Positions 33,011 through 44,110 of a stretch of DNA of 64,000 nucleotides are shown here, one piece after another; the stretch's first letter is position 1; each line of letters begins with the position of its first letter. This stretch comes from Athripsodes cinereus. Its lineage: Eukaryota > Arthropoda > Insecta > Trichoptera > Leptoceridae. Where the stretch lies: NCBI GenBank assembly GCA_947579605.1, contig OX388312.1, positions 30,589,313-30,653,312 on the forward strand, written 5' to 3'. The notes under the pieces are model-generated. The model was not told the DNA's origin. It searched no databases and saw only the letters and a program-made list of their open reading frames with translations. The position numbers and the translations under genes were made by a program.

Positions 33011-33235
33011 AGACAACTCACACAGATCGAGCTAGTCCCAAACTAAGATGAATCTTGTATTATGGGTACTAACGCGACGATACATATATATACAATGCAC
33101 TACACACATATACATGTAACACCCAGACCCAGGACAATTTGAAAAAGTTCATTTTTCACTTTGCCCTGGCCGGGAATCGAACCCGGGACCTCGTGACTCA
33201 AAGGCAAGAGCGTTACCTCCACGCCACACCGGCCG
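33011..33235 (-). repeat. SINE-C, tRNA-derived, minus orientation
   Basis: On the minus strand the head is a 73-nt tRNA-like sequence (33234-33162): GGCCGGTGTGGCGTGGAGG, GCTCTTGCC, then GGTCCCGGGTTCGATTCCC (B box) and GGCCAGGGCA. A body follows (TTGTCCTGGGTCTGGGTGTT, TTAGTACCCATAATACAAG, TGGGACTAGCTCGATCTGTG), then a (TATG)n tail. The tail part resembles 3' ends of lepidopteran retroposons from my general knowledge. Confidence 0.85.
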
Positions 33236-33707
33236 ACAAATGATGCCTAAAATTAATTAGTAATTACTTAACTATTACAGTTTGTCATTAAAGTAATAAA
33301 TAACTTGATGAATTGTCAATTACCTATTTACCTTTCAATAAATAATAATATGTAATGAATGCTTCACTAATCTTCCATAAATTATTCAATAGCCTCGGGC
33401 CAGTATGAGGTTGTGTCAACGCTTGTAATTAGACTCGACTTCAAATAATACCTGTCCCCTATATTATTACAGCCTATACATGATGATAATATCTATGTAT
33501 GTGATGGTGGTAACTATAAGGGTGGTAGTGTCCACTCTGAAAGGTTACCGTTTGAGCAGAGAGACAAAAATTCGTCCTAAAAACCTATTAACAGCGAATT
33601 TACATTCTTTTTTTTTCGAAATAAAGGTATCATTTTTTTCAATTTCATTTATAATATAAGTCATTTGGTCTTCAAAATAGTGCCGAATGAAAATATAAAA
33701 GACTACA
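33236..33707. other. AT-rich stretch, nothing recognised
   Basis: Nothing recognised. Confidence 0.35.
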
Positions 33708-33881
33708 ACTACTATACCATCACGGTATATCCACACAAGTGAGGTAGCCAGCTGATCAGCTGATTATAATAAACATGCAAACTCTCCTGTCAGTGCGAAC
33801 AAAAATTAAACGTTCAGAGTAGGTGGTAAACTTCATCTCTGAATTTCACATGTAAAATATCTTTATTTATTCAAACACCTG
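33708..33881 (-). repeat. Rep-A copy, minus orientation, part 1
   Basis: CTATACCATCACGGTATATCC, GAGGTAGCCAGCTGATCAGC, AACATGCAAACTCTCC and ATGTAAAATATCTT follow Rep-A in reverse up to CACCTG, where a MITE interrupts it. Confidence 0.75.
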
Positions 33882-34069
33882 TAGGATTACTCTTGACAAA
33901 ATCTAAATTCGATCTTAATCTTAATCATTCGACGCACGAAGTGACTATAAGTCAAAAATACGTGCATAGCAGAAGCGCAGTACTTTTGACCATGGTCACT
34001 TCGCGTGTCGTATGATTGAGATCGAGACTAGATTAAGATCGTATTTAGATTGTGTCAAGAGTAGCCCTG
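33882..34069. mobile_element. MITE with CTG-type duplication, copy 3, inside Rep-A
   Basis: The ends TAGGATTACTCTTGAC / GTCAAGAGTAGCCCTG are flanked by CTG (33879-33881) and CTA (34070-34072). It is shorter than its relatives at 1985 and 11190. Confidence 0.7.
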
Positions 34070-34130
34070 CTAAAAACTTACAGAAAAAAGTGGGAGATCA
34101 ATTCTTTGGCAGGTGCTCCACGGAACGTCA
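34070..34130 (-). repeat. Rep-A copy, minus orientation, part 2
   Basis: AAAACTTACAGAAAAAAGTG then GGAGATCAATTCTTTGGCAG and GTGCTCCACGG complete the Rep-A start in reverse. About 17 bp expected between the parts are missing. Confidence 0.65.
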
Positions 34131-34694
34131 TAGACAATTTAATTTTATTTGAAGATAAAATCAAGGGTCAAGATTATACACAAGCCAACATAGACATTGA
34201 AAGACAAAAATCGTATAAAAACATGATATATTTTTTTTTTGTTTAATGAAACGCTTCATACTATAAATAATTTAATGTCTTATATAAAAATGGTTTATAT
34301 AACGAAGGACTATAGAATACATGTTGCTAAGTTTTCTATGGTTATTTATGTACTTTAACTACACACGGAAGCGAAACCTTTAAAAGCGAACACCTTGTAT
34401 ATTTCTAAAAGAATAATATAATCATACACGTGTATTCCAAAGGTCAAGTTGTAGATTGAAAAACAATGTAGGTACTACAAGTATTTGCTTAAACAACATG
34501 TATTTTTTTGTAGATATATTGATAAAGTGGTGATCAAACAGCCGAAAAACAAATACTTACGCTTTTTATGGTTGTGTTCTAGAATAAACAGCTGAACAAA
34601 CACATAGGGTTAAACAATTTTTTCATATTTAAATCATGCCAATGACAGGTAAATCCTAATGATAATGTTAGTTTATTGTAAGTTTTATATGAAA
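34131..34694. other. AT-rich stretch, nothing recognised
   Basis: Nothing recognised. Confidence 0.35.
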
Positions 34695-34875
34695 TGCGTA
34701 AAGCGGGCTGTGCGGCCGTCCCTCTATCACAATACACCGTTACTATGACAACGACATCAGAGCGCAGGGAATGTCGTGGGAAGAAGTGACGCGGTTGGCA
34801 CAGAGACGCTCTGAATGGTGGAGGCTGGTTTCTGAACTGTGCTCGCGAGAGGAGTGTTGAGGGCGATGATGATGA
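34695..34875 (+). pseudogene. LINE reverse transcriptase C-terminus with (GAT)n tail
   Basis: Reads NDIRAQGMSWEEVTRLAQRR then SEWWRLVSELCSREEC and a stop, followed by (GAT)n. The M-S-W-x-x-V-x-x-x-A-x-x-R-x-x-W pattern is a common RTE-like ending. The minus-strand frames of about 100 codons over this block are shadows. Confidence 0.6.
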
Positions 34876-35515
34876 TTTATATGAAATAGTGCCCACATAT
34901 TATTTTTTATTGTTAGAAGATAGTGATAGTCCAAAACTAAAACACTTTTTTATTATCTATGCTTGGACATTTATATTTTAACCTTTAGCATTTTTCCTGT
35001 AAATTGACCTAATATTTTTTAAAAGATAGTGCAACGTAGCGATAAAATCGCCCTCTGTATAATTAACTGTAAATGAGAATTCCTTTTGTTTTGTAAAATT
35101 AAATATCTATCGCAGTCATAATTAAAGATAATATAAACATTTATAAATTGTACATCAAAAAGTTTTTCAATTAATACTACCTACATATTATAATGTAATT
35201 TAAAACCTTCGTAACTGAGATGGAATGTATTTGTACCAAAGTCAATAATATTATGTTCATATTATAAAAATCAAGAAAAATCTACACATGGAATTTTAAA
35301 AACGAGTTTGAAAATTTCGTTCCATACATTTGTTTAAAATTACCTGAAGAGAAAGTTGGCAGGCTCCACGAAGTATGTTTTTTACGTGTATGTAGTCAAT
35401 ACAGGTAGGTACTCATAATTTTCATCCTCATAAGTACGGAGTACATTGCATGTATACTAGTCGTTAACCTGACTTTTCTCAGAAAATAATTATTAATTTG
35501 ACAACAAAAGCTATA
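34876..35515. other. AT-rich stretch, nothing recognised
   Basis: Nothing recognised. Confidence 0.35.
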
Positions 35516-35914
35516 CAGTAACCATAAGTATGGAAACGCTTAGAATTTTGCTTAAATTCCTAGAAAAGTTAGGTTTTTAATGCACTTATTCATAAAAATA
35601 TTTTATTTTTATGTTTGAAATGTGTCAATAGCATTATTCGTTTTAAAATTGTATTATTTTTTGGATGAAACATCGCTTTTTTACAATTTAATGGTGGTTT
35701 TATTTCAACCACCAACATTATTGAGTCTTGATAACCCATTATGAAATGATTGAAATTCTCTTTTTTTTTGTTTTGTTTTGTAAGTATTGAAGTAATTATT
35801 TTGACATTTTAATATTTATTCATTCCTTTGTTGTCCTCACAAAAAGAAAAAATATATAATTTTCATCATTTTCATACATTTTTTTGAGCGTTTCCATACC
35901 TATGGCCACTACTG
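35516..35914. mobile_element. Tc1/mariner-type MITE, 399 bp, TA target
   Basis: The left end CAGTAACCATAAGTATGGAA and the reverse complement of the right end CAGTAGTGGCCATAGGTATG both continue to GGAAACGCT. TA flanks both sides (35514-35515, 35915-35916). The CAGT start, TA duplication and GGAAACG motif fit Tc1-like elements. An internal GGTGG...CCACC inverted repeat is near 35693-35710. No transposase. Confidence 0.8.
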
Positions 35915-35916
35915 TA

Positions 35917-36538
35917 CATACAAAATCAAGCATATTTCATAAGAAATCAAAATGAAACAAAATATTTAGTAATTTTACATTTGACTCTATTGATTTGCAA
36001 GCCATATTTCGAAGCTTCCGCATTCATTGTCAGGCGAATGTAAAATAAAAACTGTATATTTATGGTAAGTGACAGAAAGAGAAACAAATAAATGTAATCT
36101 TTCCCATGAGAAATAAGCTCTTAACAGGGATGGTTAATCATGTTACATAATTATAATAAATTCGATGTGCCGCTATGGTCGCTCTTGTATCAAAACATCT
36201 CCAGCATGTGCCTTTGATCGATATCGGGATATATTTTTTTAAGATTAGGGGTTTGTTTCATCACGGGATACACAAACAAATATTAATTCATGACAACAAA
36301 CAGACTCAAATATTAATTAGATTTGCACAGGTATGTAAAATTCTGCTGGGGGAGTTTTTAAATATTGTTTGAGTGGAACGTGTTGTATCGTAACTTACAA
36401 TAAGTCTGATAAAGTAGACCTTTCTATATAAACTCAATGTAGGGCTGGGCTGTAAACAAAATGGAGGGAATTGGGATTTCAAATTTACGTATTGGCAACA
36501 TCTTGTATATTTTTTATATAATATAGAATAAATACCAC
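35917..36538. other. AT-rich stretch, nothing recognised
   Basis: Nothing recognised apart from the weak CATTCATTGTCAGGCGAATG block noted under 20409-21400. Confidence 0.35.
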
Positions 36539-36919
36539 GTGGAAAAAAGCGGCTTCATTAATTCACCACATTTTTCCGCAACAGCAAAATGCAGCGATAA
36601 TTTTGACAATTTACGTGTTCTAAGCCGAAATCATATTATTATTAAAATGGAGCAATTTTGTTGTTTATGCGCAAAGATATTGGCTGAAGTCCTTCAAATT
36701 TCGCTAACCCATTCTCAGCTACCACTCAAAAATTTATTTGATCCACCTCAAATTGAAGCAGCTAGCAACGTATCCAGCTCCGTTTTTATCCAGGACTGTT
36801 CTTTCAACTACGTCAATGACTTTAGTTCTATCTGTCATTTGTTATATCTTAGTTTTGTCTATCTCCCAGCTGTCCATATTCCAATCATTTCTCCCATAAA
36901 GTATCTCTCTAAATTATAG
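36539..36919 (+). other. Unassigned 126-codon ORF, coding status unclear
   Basis: An open plus-strand frame with a CCLCAK motif and a hydrophobic C-terminal half (ICHLLYLSFVYLPAVHIPII). I do not recognise a family. It is in AT-rich DNA next to direct repeats, and I see no splice, promoter or poly(A) context that supports a gene. Confidence 0.2.
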
Positions 36920-36924
36920 ACGAT

Positions 36925-37105
36925 TTTAGTAATTCTCTTTTTAAAGCAATCTTTTTATCCTCGCCAGCTCCAACAACTATTGAACAGCTCCATCATCATT
37001 ATCATCACCAACTCCAATTAAATGAAAAAGAGAGTTTTGAAAATTCTCTCTTTAAAGCAAACCTTTCATCATCACCAACTCCAATAACTATTGAACAGCC
37101 TATGA
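36925..37105. repeat. Imperfect direct repeat, about 2 units
   Basis: AATTCTCTTTTTAAAGCAA ... CCAACAACTATTGAACAGC at 36934-36988 recurs as AATTCTCTCTTTAAAGCAA ... CCAATAACTATTGAACAGC at 37042-37100, with CATCATCACCAACTCCAAT repeated between. The period is about 108 bp. Confidence 0.65.
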
Positions 37106-37740
37106 AACAGGCGGGAAATGTTTCAATCATCAATGTTTCAGTTGGATTACCATTCTTCTGTTATAAGTGCCCTGTCAGGTCCCCCGATGTTGGCAATCAC
37201 TCTGGCATAGACTTGGCAATTCTACGCTACCCGGAACAACTCACCACACCTCTCCTACCAGTCCAGTATCATATATTGCACAACCATGATGTCGGATTAC
37301 CATTTCTCATTATTAATCTTGTTTCATTGGATTTTTAATGCATTATCGCTTGATAACCCTACGGCTTCCAATATGCTGATGATGGCTAAGCTGTACAAGT
37401 ATCATTGTCCAGGTACTGTGGTAGATAATATTATATGATTATCAGAGAAGAGGATCAACCTTAATGTGAAGATATGGCATGTATTATATCGTCCTCATTG
37501 TTACACCATACATACATACATACACATTGTTATTATATTACACTCACACGCAGTTAACATAATAATAACTAGTACAATATTAATATAGGTACCACAATAT
37601 TATGTACATATACGAGAATATGTTATTGCAAGGCTAATCATATTAACATAACATAACGTTATTTTTGTTTTTGTTTATAAGGGTAAAAAATAAATGTCAC
37701 ATTAATTTTATATTTGGTTTTTAATAAATATGTGTATATT
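37106..37740. other. AT-rich stretch, nothing recognised
   Basis: Nothing recognised beyond a CATACATACATACATACAC patch near 37505. Confidence 0.35.
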
Positions 37741-37805
37741 TACTTAACGCCGTATCCCAAGTGGAGTAGGCAGAGAAAATGGGACGCCATATAACCCTAT
37801 CTTAA
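37741..37805 (-). pseudogene. LINE-R 3' terminal scrap
   Basis: ACGCCGTATCCCAAGTGGAG then TAGGCAGAGAAAATGGGACG matches the last ~60 bp of LINE-R in reverse. Confidence 0.6.
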
Positions 37806-37900
37806 TTTAATACTTATTCAATCAGTATCTTCCTTCAAAAATGTATTTAATAATTTTTAAAACACAATGTAGTTTGAAGGCTTTCATGGCGATCTTCACT

Positions 37901-38045
37901 ATCTGGTTGTTGTTTTTCGGGTTTGCCAAGTCTCGTTTTATTTTGTCGACGTTTCGGTGCACTTGCTGGCCCCATTTTCAGGATATGAATGAAACGTCGA
38001 CAAAAGAAAACGAGACATGGCAAACCCGAAAAACAACAACCAGAT
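37901..38045. mobile_element. Foldback MITE, 145 bp
   Basis: The arms at 37901-37955 (ATCTGGTTGTTGTTTTTCGG ... GTCGACGTTTC) and 37991-38045 are inverted repeats of 55 bp with a few mismatches, around a 35-bp loop. No coding content. The short frame across it is an artefact. Confidence 0.85.
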
Positions 38046-38529
38046 TTTAAAACATAAGTTAGAAAATCCGTTAATACAAATTAAACTTTAAATATATAAA
38101 GACAATTTAATACTTTTGCGCGAAATTTTGACAACAAATGTAAATATTAATGTCAGAATCATGAGTAGGCTGCTTCAAAATATTCTACGTGATCATTGGT
38201 TTTATTCAAAAGGTTCGACAGCAGCAATAATATAGTAATACCTTTTATATCTTTCTGCTTTCTTCCTTTAAATCCTTACAGCTCCACACTTCATATAAAT
38301 AGCTTTAGTTGAATGCGATATTAAGCTTGCTACAAATAATAATATAACACGCAGGCGAGTAGTCAAATGAAACGATATTGACATTGAGTACGCGAATATT
38401 ATGTAGAATCTTTGAAAATATACAATAGCTTTTATATCGCTTCGATAAAATGACTCTTTTAGGTCGATCAAAAGAAATAACTCGAGACTTTCATACATTT
38501 CTATACGCAAACCATAACATTTTCGTTTT
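38046..38529. other. AT-rich stretch, nothing recognised
   Basis: Nothing recognised. Confidence 0.35.
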
Positions 38530-38765
38530 CTTCAGCCGACTCTCCACTGCTGGATGTAGGTTCTATTCACATTTTCCATGCTTCTTTTTCTTAGACTGAT
38601 CTCACTTAATTTCTGTCAGTGTTTGGATATTGCCATTTGCAAATATCCCTCTTCGTTCATCTCGAAATCTCCATTTTAGAATTCTGGGTATCCATCTGTC
38701 AGTTTCCTGCATAGGCACATAACCTGATCATTACTGCTTTGATTATGCTATAATATCCATTATGT
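38530..38765 (-). pseudogene. RTE-like LINE 3' fragment, decayed
   Basis: On the minus strand it reads GYVPMQETDRWIPRILKWR, then after frame breaks EAWKM...YIQQWRV-like codons (CATCCAGCAGTGGAGAGTCG). The G-H/Y-x-x-x-x-x-D-R-W ... I-L-x-W-R ... I-Q-Q-W signature is a widespread RTE ending. Stops are present. Confidence 0.55.
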
Positions 38766-39339
38766 AATATTATTTGGTATTTGAAACTAAAAATCGTGTA
38801 ATGAAATGCTCGAGTCTTGGCATCCAATATAGGCCTTTAAATGCAACATACATATTTATTTAAATTTAAAAATAAGTGTGTCTTGGGAAAATGTTAGTTA
38901 TAAGTATGAACATATTATGATCGCTAGTGGTCCAGATGCAAATACGAGCTGTCTCTTAGCTACAGAAAATACAGTAATCCTGGTTAGGTCATTTTTCGAT
39001 TATGTCTGCAGTTAGTTCACAAAAGATCTTTTTAATGTAAGAACATCTTTGGTGAATGTTATTTGTGGTCATTGTGGTTCATGGCTCATCTGTGGTTTGC
39101 AGGTGTCAGGGTTTGTCGTGGCTTGGATATTTTTGTGGACCCGTTTTTAATTTGTTCTTTTGTTTTGTTTTTTTTTTTGCGATGGATGGGGTATGTTTTC
39201 CATGTAGTTTCCGTGTAATGAACAAATAAATAAATGAGACGTATAATATATGTTTTTTTAAGATGGCAATATGAAAATACTTTCTTTTATTACAAGTTAT
39301 TCTTTAGATTGTTTCTAAGTACCAACTAATGGATGTGAA
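38766..39339. other. AT-rich stretch, nothing recognised
   Basis: Nothing recognised. Confidence 0.35.
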
Positions 39340-39460
39340 GTTTTTGTGTTTTTATTTATTTTGTGATATTTTATGAAAAATGTATATTTTAATTTGTAAT
39401 ATTCTTTGTTAAGGCATTAGCCGTATATTTAATGATAAATAAATAAATTTAAAATAAATG
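39340..39460 (+). repeat. LINE 3' UTR with A-rich tail
   Basis: AAGGCATTAGCCGTATATTT at 39411-39430 followed by AATGATAAATAAATAAATT, the same layout as at 4051 and 24561. Confidence 0.5.
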
Positions 39461-40504
39461 TAATCAGAAATAATGGAATAGTGTCGTTTTCACCATGTTT
39501 CCAAGATAAACATTGCAAGTCGTATGAATGAATGAAAAGGTATAATATTATTTGAATGGAATAATAATAAATAAAAATGTAGTTACACAGTAGTTAGTAA
39601 TGTATGTAATGTGATGTCGTCATGTTTCAGTGGCATGCTAATGATACATTGAAAACATAAATTGAAAAAGTTGTAAAGGCAACCCCAAATGTGTTTAATA
39701 TTAATATCATACATTATAAAGAACTTGTTATAGTTACGTTCTAGTTACACATGTATTTAGGCCGCACTAGGGCTTTCAAACACGAAATTCCGGAGCTTCA
39801 TAACTCGGAAGCCAAAACCGGTTTTGTAAAAATTGTTTATTTTTTTGTGTTATCTATCTAAGTAGCAGTGGCGGGACTAGACTTTTGGTATAGGGCATGC
39901 GGTTTGTGTAGGTGCAGTAGGTAGAATTTATTATAATATGTACCTACCTACCTATGTTAGAAACCAATTGTTGGCCAAAACCTACTTTCTGTCCACAATC
40001 ATCCAGATAGTTTGGATGACCCTCTTTTACAATATACCGTTTTCATGACACCAACATTTGAACAATATAAATATCATTATATGAAAAAAAGTTACTCAAT
40101 TTGCGCAGAATCACGTTGAACGGGGGAGGCTTATTTCTACCCTATACCTACTCCAAAGAAGAGCTATAAAGGGTGAAAGTCCCTTTGTTAAGAAATTTTT
40201 ATTGTAAAAAAAATCAAATAACAAATAGGTATAACTATTGAATATAATCAAAAGCATCTCTAAATGTACCTAATCTTTTGAAACTGAATACCTTCTTTCC
40301 ATAAGGCAAGGCACCCGCAATCGAGTTAATTATGGTACTTAATACTATTTTTCATTACAAATTTTAAACTTCTACTATCCGAAACACATACAATTTTACA
40401 AATGTTTGGATTAGAGAAAAATATCTAAAGATTGTTACAGTATTTCTAAGCAATAAAGTGGAATAGTATCATAATTATAATCAAAAAATTATACACCACA
40501 CACA

Positions 40505-40675
40505 TTTATAATTGTTAACTTCAAGTTATCAATTTTTATTAGATATATCTCTAATAGGGAGGTAATATATTACTGTGATTATTCTTTTATTGTTTATTGT
40601 AAATAATATTGTATTGTGTTTGTGTACCTTCTTTGGAAATAAATATATTATTATTATTATTATTATATGTTAAGA
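40505..40675 (+). repeat. LINE 3' end with (ATT)n tail, nested in hAT element
   Basis: GAGGTAATATATTACTG, TTATTGTTTATTGTAAATAA, TGTACCTTCTTTGGAAATAA and then (ATT)n. The same sequence lies in reverse at 55150-55290. Confidence 0.6.
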
Positions 40676-40696
40676 AAAAAAAAATTTTGTTAATTT

Positions 40697-40760
40697 TTTT
40701 TTAGATACCTAGTATTATTTTCCAATTAATTTTTATTGGAGAATAATACTATCTAAAAAA
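40697..40760. repeat. Imperfect palindrome, arms about 27 bp
   Basis: TTTTTTAGATACCTAGTATT ... TTCCAAT and ATTGGAGAATAATACTATCT then AAAAAA are near-exact inverted repeats around a short loop. Confidence 0.65.
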
Positions 40761-41846
40761 AGTCTAATTTATAGTAAACTTATATATAAAAAAAATATCA
40801 ACAATCAGATGCAAATTTGAAAATAAATTAAAACCCAAAAAAACAATACATTTAGAGATACATGGATTTTTTTGTGTCTATGTTGAAATAAAATTAATAA
40901 TAATAATTATGTTGATTTTTGTGCAGTCACTAGATCGAATAAAATATTTTAGAGTATGTCTTTGATTTTATAAGAAATTCTGCTTATTGATTAAACATCA
41001 CATATAAAAAGAATTAAAGAAATAAATTGAGTTATGAAAATATTAAATAATATTACAACTAATGACAACACCTACGTAAGTAAGATATAAATAAATTTTG
41101 AAGTAATGACAAATATATAAAAAGTATCAAGATTTTCATCTGCATCCTCTAATTGAATGAAATTGAACCTCAATAAACTCAATATTATATCGCGTTAACA
41201 TGGATGTGGTATCTCAATAAACACCTTTCATTTTACCGCTATTAGATAAATTTACAAAATGAACAACTTCAATTCATCAAAAATAATTTATTTAAAATGA
41301 CACAACCGAAGCCCAATACACATAAAAAAATATAATATTACTGTCTTATGCAGTATGCACTAATACATACAAACCTTTCCGAAAAGCAAGCTTCTAGACT
41401 CCATATATATTGTACCACTACACATGCATGTAGACTTGTATTTGTGTTAAAAAATAATATTATCACTAACGTACTTTCCCTGCGTGTGACAGAGAACATA
41501 GAAGCTCCATATGATGCAACGAAACAGAACTATTTTTGGGAGTCATACCTACTAATGTATCTATGGTAACCATTGAACTGAAGTTTGCAAAGGTTTGCGG
41601 ACATTTTGCGCGAAATTTAAATCAAGGTTAATTTGCTTTATGGGTGCATTAGAGGTCACATAAATTTGTCTATGTTAGCTATTGACCTGAAGTTCGCAAA
41701 AGATTTGCTATCGTTTGGCGGTGAATTTAAATCAATTTAAACTTACTTCGTCGTTTTTTTAGAAACTTCTTTCGAAAATTATAGATTTATTCCTTGGGCA
41801 TGCTTTGCTTTTTTGCATGTATGGAAGGCACGCCACTGCTAAGTAG

Positions 41847-42604
41847 GTACTCTTTCATGCTGCACCGCTTCTGCTGAGAGCGGAAGTATTCTTTCACATC
41901 TAAACTTCATCAACATTCACACAAGTCTTCATGATGCTCAATAGAGGATTTTTCTTCTACTGAACATGTGATAATCTTTGAGAATTTGATCCATATAAAT
42001 AATTATATCACATGTATCAATCATTCTACGCTTTCTTTTACGGCTTTATTCAGGCATTACAATATCTTTATTATGCTTCCATCATTCATTCATAACACGT
42101 GTCAACACGAAAAAAATCACCATTCATTTTGTCTTTTTATTTATTTTATTTATTTTTATTTTTCCTTTAGATGTTGATGTGTATTTTGAATTGTAAAACA
42201 ACATCTATAACTTCGAATGTCCGAAGTTTTTTATTTCTCTGCTTCGTTACTATATCCGGACTTAATAAGCACAAACCAAGTCTACAACCCCTAGTCGGCA
42301 CGATATGCAAGTTTTGTGGGTAGTCTAGGGTGTGAGGTATGAAGTGTAGCTACATAATGATCCTAGGTGGAAGCAGAAGGGTTATTAGAGAAGATTTTAA
42401 GGATTACTTTCAACCACAAATACCATTCATTAGGGATGTATTGTATGTACTCGTGTGACTGTATTATTAATGCCTACTATTTTCATATTTATAACTTATG
42501 CCTATTTAAATCGTAGGTTGATGGTAGTTTTCATAAAGTTTTATAGTTTGTCTACTTAATAAATAACTAGTCCATTCTATTTTTATAGAGCCTCTGGAGC
42601 TGAT
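41847..42604. other. AT-rich stretch, nothing recognised
   Basis: A TTTGAGAATTTGATCCATAT block at 41978-41997 may be a LINE-R scrap in reverse. Nothing else was recognised. Confidence 0.35.
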
Positions 42605-42858
42605 CCGTGGAGTTTCCGACTATGAATCCCACCCTTTTCAGTATTTTTCTGTAAGTTTCGAATGTTTTCTAAAAGGCACTAAAAGGCAGACTTTTGAAAA
42701 AATTAATACATTTTACATCTTAAATCAAACACTGAGATTTACTACCCAGCCTACATATCTTTATTTTTTGTTTGCACGGAAAGCATAGCTTGCATGTTTG
42801 CTACATGCTGCTAGTCTACTCGGTACCCCATTTGTAGGATATGCCGTGATGGTGTAGA
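42605..42858 (+). repeat. Rep-A copy
   Basis: CCGTGGAGTTTCCG, ACATGCTGCTAGTCTACTCG and CCCCATTTGTAGGATATGCC are in the Rep-A order, ending GTGATGGTGTAG. Confidence 0.75.
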
Positions 42859-42864
42859 AGTACG

Positions 42865-43090
42865 GTCCACAGTAATGAATAGGTCTTCCACGTTTTTTGT
42901 TAGTTTTCGAATGTCCCGTAAAAAAAGGTATTCGTAAAAGATTGCATATAATACATTTGATAAATTCCATTCAGTGATGCCCTATATCCTGAATTCGTTC
43001 CCTTTTTATTGGCACAAAGAAGATGACATGCTTGTTTAACACTTAGATACCATTTATCTTCTGGCTACCCCACTCGTGAGAAACATCACA
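42865..43090 (+). repeat. Rep-A copy, directly following the previous one
   Basis: CGGTCCACAGTAATGAAT, CGAATGTCCCGTAAAAAAAGG, CATTCAGTGATGCCC and CTTCTGGCTACCCCACTCGT are in order. Two head-to-tail Rep-A copies differ by many substitutions, so this is an old tandem. Confidence 0.65.
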
Positions 43091-43439
43091 AAAGTATTAA
43101 TGAATTAATGATTATATTAATTTTGTTTTCAATAACACGAAATACTTAGAAATCTATTGTATTTCAAATGGCATCACATTTCATCATCTGTCCCCTATCA
43201 TAATATAATATGGTAGGTATACAAAAATATTTGTTGAGAAAACAAATTACAACACATAAGTCAAGATATATTACAAATACTTAATAGTATTCTGGGAACA
43301 ACACAATGCTCTGAATAGTGGATGTTGATGATGATGATGATAATATGGAATCTGCACATTAATATTTGAGTTGGGTAATTCGTAAATATGTTTATAGATC
43401 CGTCTGTGCGGCATCCATTCTGCTATGAGAGTTCCAAAG
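43091..43439. other. AT-rich stretch with a short (GAT)n patch
   Basis: CAATGCTCTGAATAGTGG then TTGATGATGATGATGATAA at 43305-43345 resembles the end of the LINE fragment at 34695-34875. Nothing else was recognised. Confidence 0.35.
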
Positions 43440-43800
43440 AGAGATGAGTTCAAACTGTGTCTCACGATCCCTCTTGAGCGGCACTGCACCTTTATACCTC
43501 GCTGAACTCTGTCCGGTCAACGAAACTCAGAGGTTACCACTGCGCTCAACTTCCACCGCTGTCAACAAACTTGTAGAATTTAACAGAGAAAACATTTCCA
43601 AATTTGCAAAACGGAGCTTGAACAACTGCTTGCAACAAATTAGCAGCGGATCTTAGACAGAATGAGTCTACTGCTACATTCAGGAGCAAGTTGAAAACAT
43701 TACTGTTTAGCAGAAGTCACGGCGCCCTTGAGGTGGTCACGGACTATTAATCAGTGCAGGATAAAAATCGTACAAATTTATATTATTATTGTTGTTGCTT
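43440..43800 (+). pseudogene. L2/CR1-like LINE 3' fragment, decayed
   Basis: Reads GTAPLYLAELCPVNETQRL then PLRSTSTAVNKL, with FRSKLKTLLF-coding bases (AGGAGCAAGTTGAAAACATT) and GGCGCCCTTGAGGTGGTCAC. It aligns with the minus-strand element at 1299-1984. Stops and an insertion break the frame. A TTATTATTG tail is near 43783. Confidence 0.7.
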
Positions 43801-43859
43801 GCTTTAAATTACCTTTGTACGTCATTGTAGTCTTAGTCCAATGCTTGAAAGTTTTAAAC

Positions 43860-44110
43860 CTTGACTTGACCATTAGGAGACATCTACGCTCTTCGGAACT
43901 GGCTGTGAATAGCTTACTGAGCCCAATAGAACCGGTAAGTCTAACTTCTACGTTGTTGGGCCGGTTACGTGGAATCATCTACCGGTGCCATTGAAAAACA
44001 ATCAAACTGTCACCAGCTTCAGAAGCAAATTGAAAACTGCACTCTTCACCGGCACCCTTGAGACGGTCTAGGGACTGTTAAACGGCGTCAAAACAAATTC
44101 ATCCAGATTC
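43860..44110 (+). pseudogene. L2/CR1-like LINE 3' fragment, second decayed copy
   Basis: LPLKNNQTVTSFRSKLKTAL then LETV before a stop, followed by AAACGGCGTCAAAACAAATT, the same 3' UTR motif as at 1299-1340. It lies just downstream of the previous copy in the same orientation. Confidence 0.65.

Larger units (their letters stand above)
39866..41838. mobile_element. Non-autonomous hAT element, 1,973 bp, exact 8-bp duplication
   Basis: CTAAGTAG at 39858-39865 and 41839-41846 is an exact 8-bp direct repeat. The left terminus CAGTGGCGGGACTAGAC and the reverse complement of the right terminus CAGTGGCGTGCCTTCC share CAGTGGCG. Short TIRs starting CAGxGGCG with 8-bp duplications are diagnostic of hAT transposons. 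The interior has no transposase frame. It holds a LINE tail at 40505-40675, a palindrome at 40697-40760 and a subterminal direct repeat (41570-41625 and 41675-41735: GAACTGAAGTTTGCAAA versus GACCTGAAGTTCGCAAA). Confidence 0.85.

Noticed and set aside
33162..33234. Functional tRNA gene on the minus strand
   Set aside because: The 73-nt tRNA-like head is followed by a conserved SINE body and tail, and the same unit recurs at 46873-46945, so it is a SINE promoter region and not a tRNA gene.
34579..34934. Minus-strand frames of 63-105 codons
   Set aside because: They overlap a plus-strand LINE C-terminus with a conserved ending. The minus-strand peptides have no motif.
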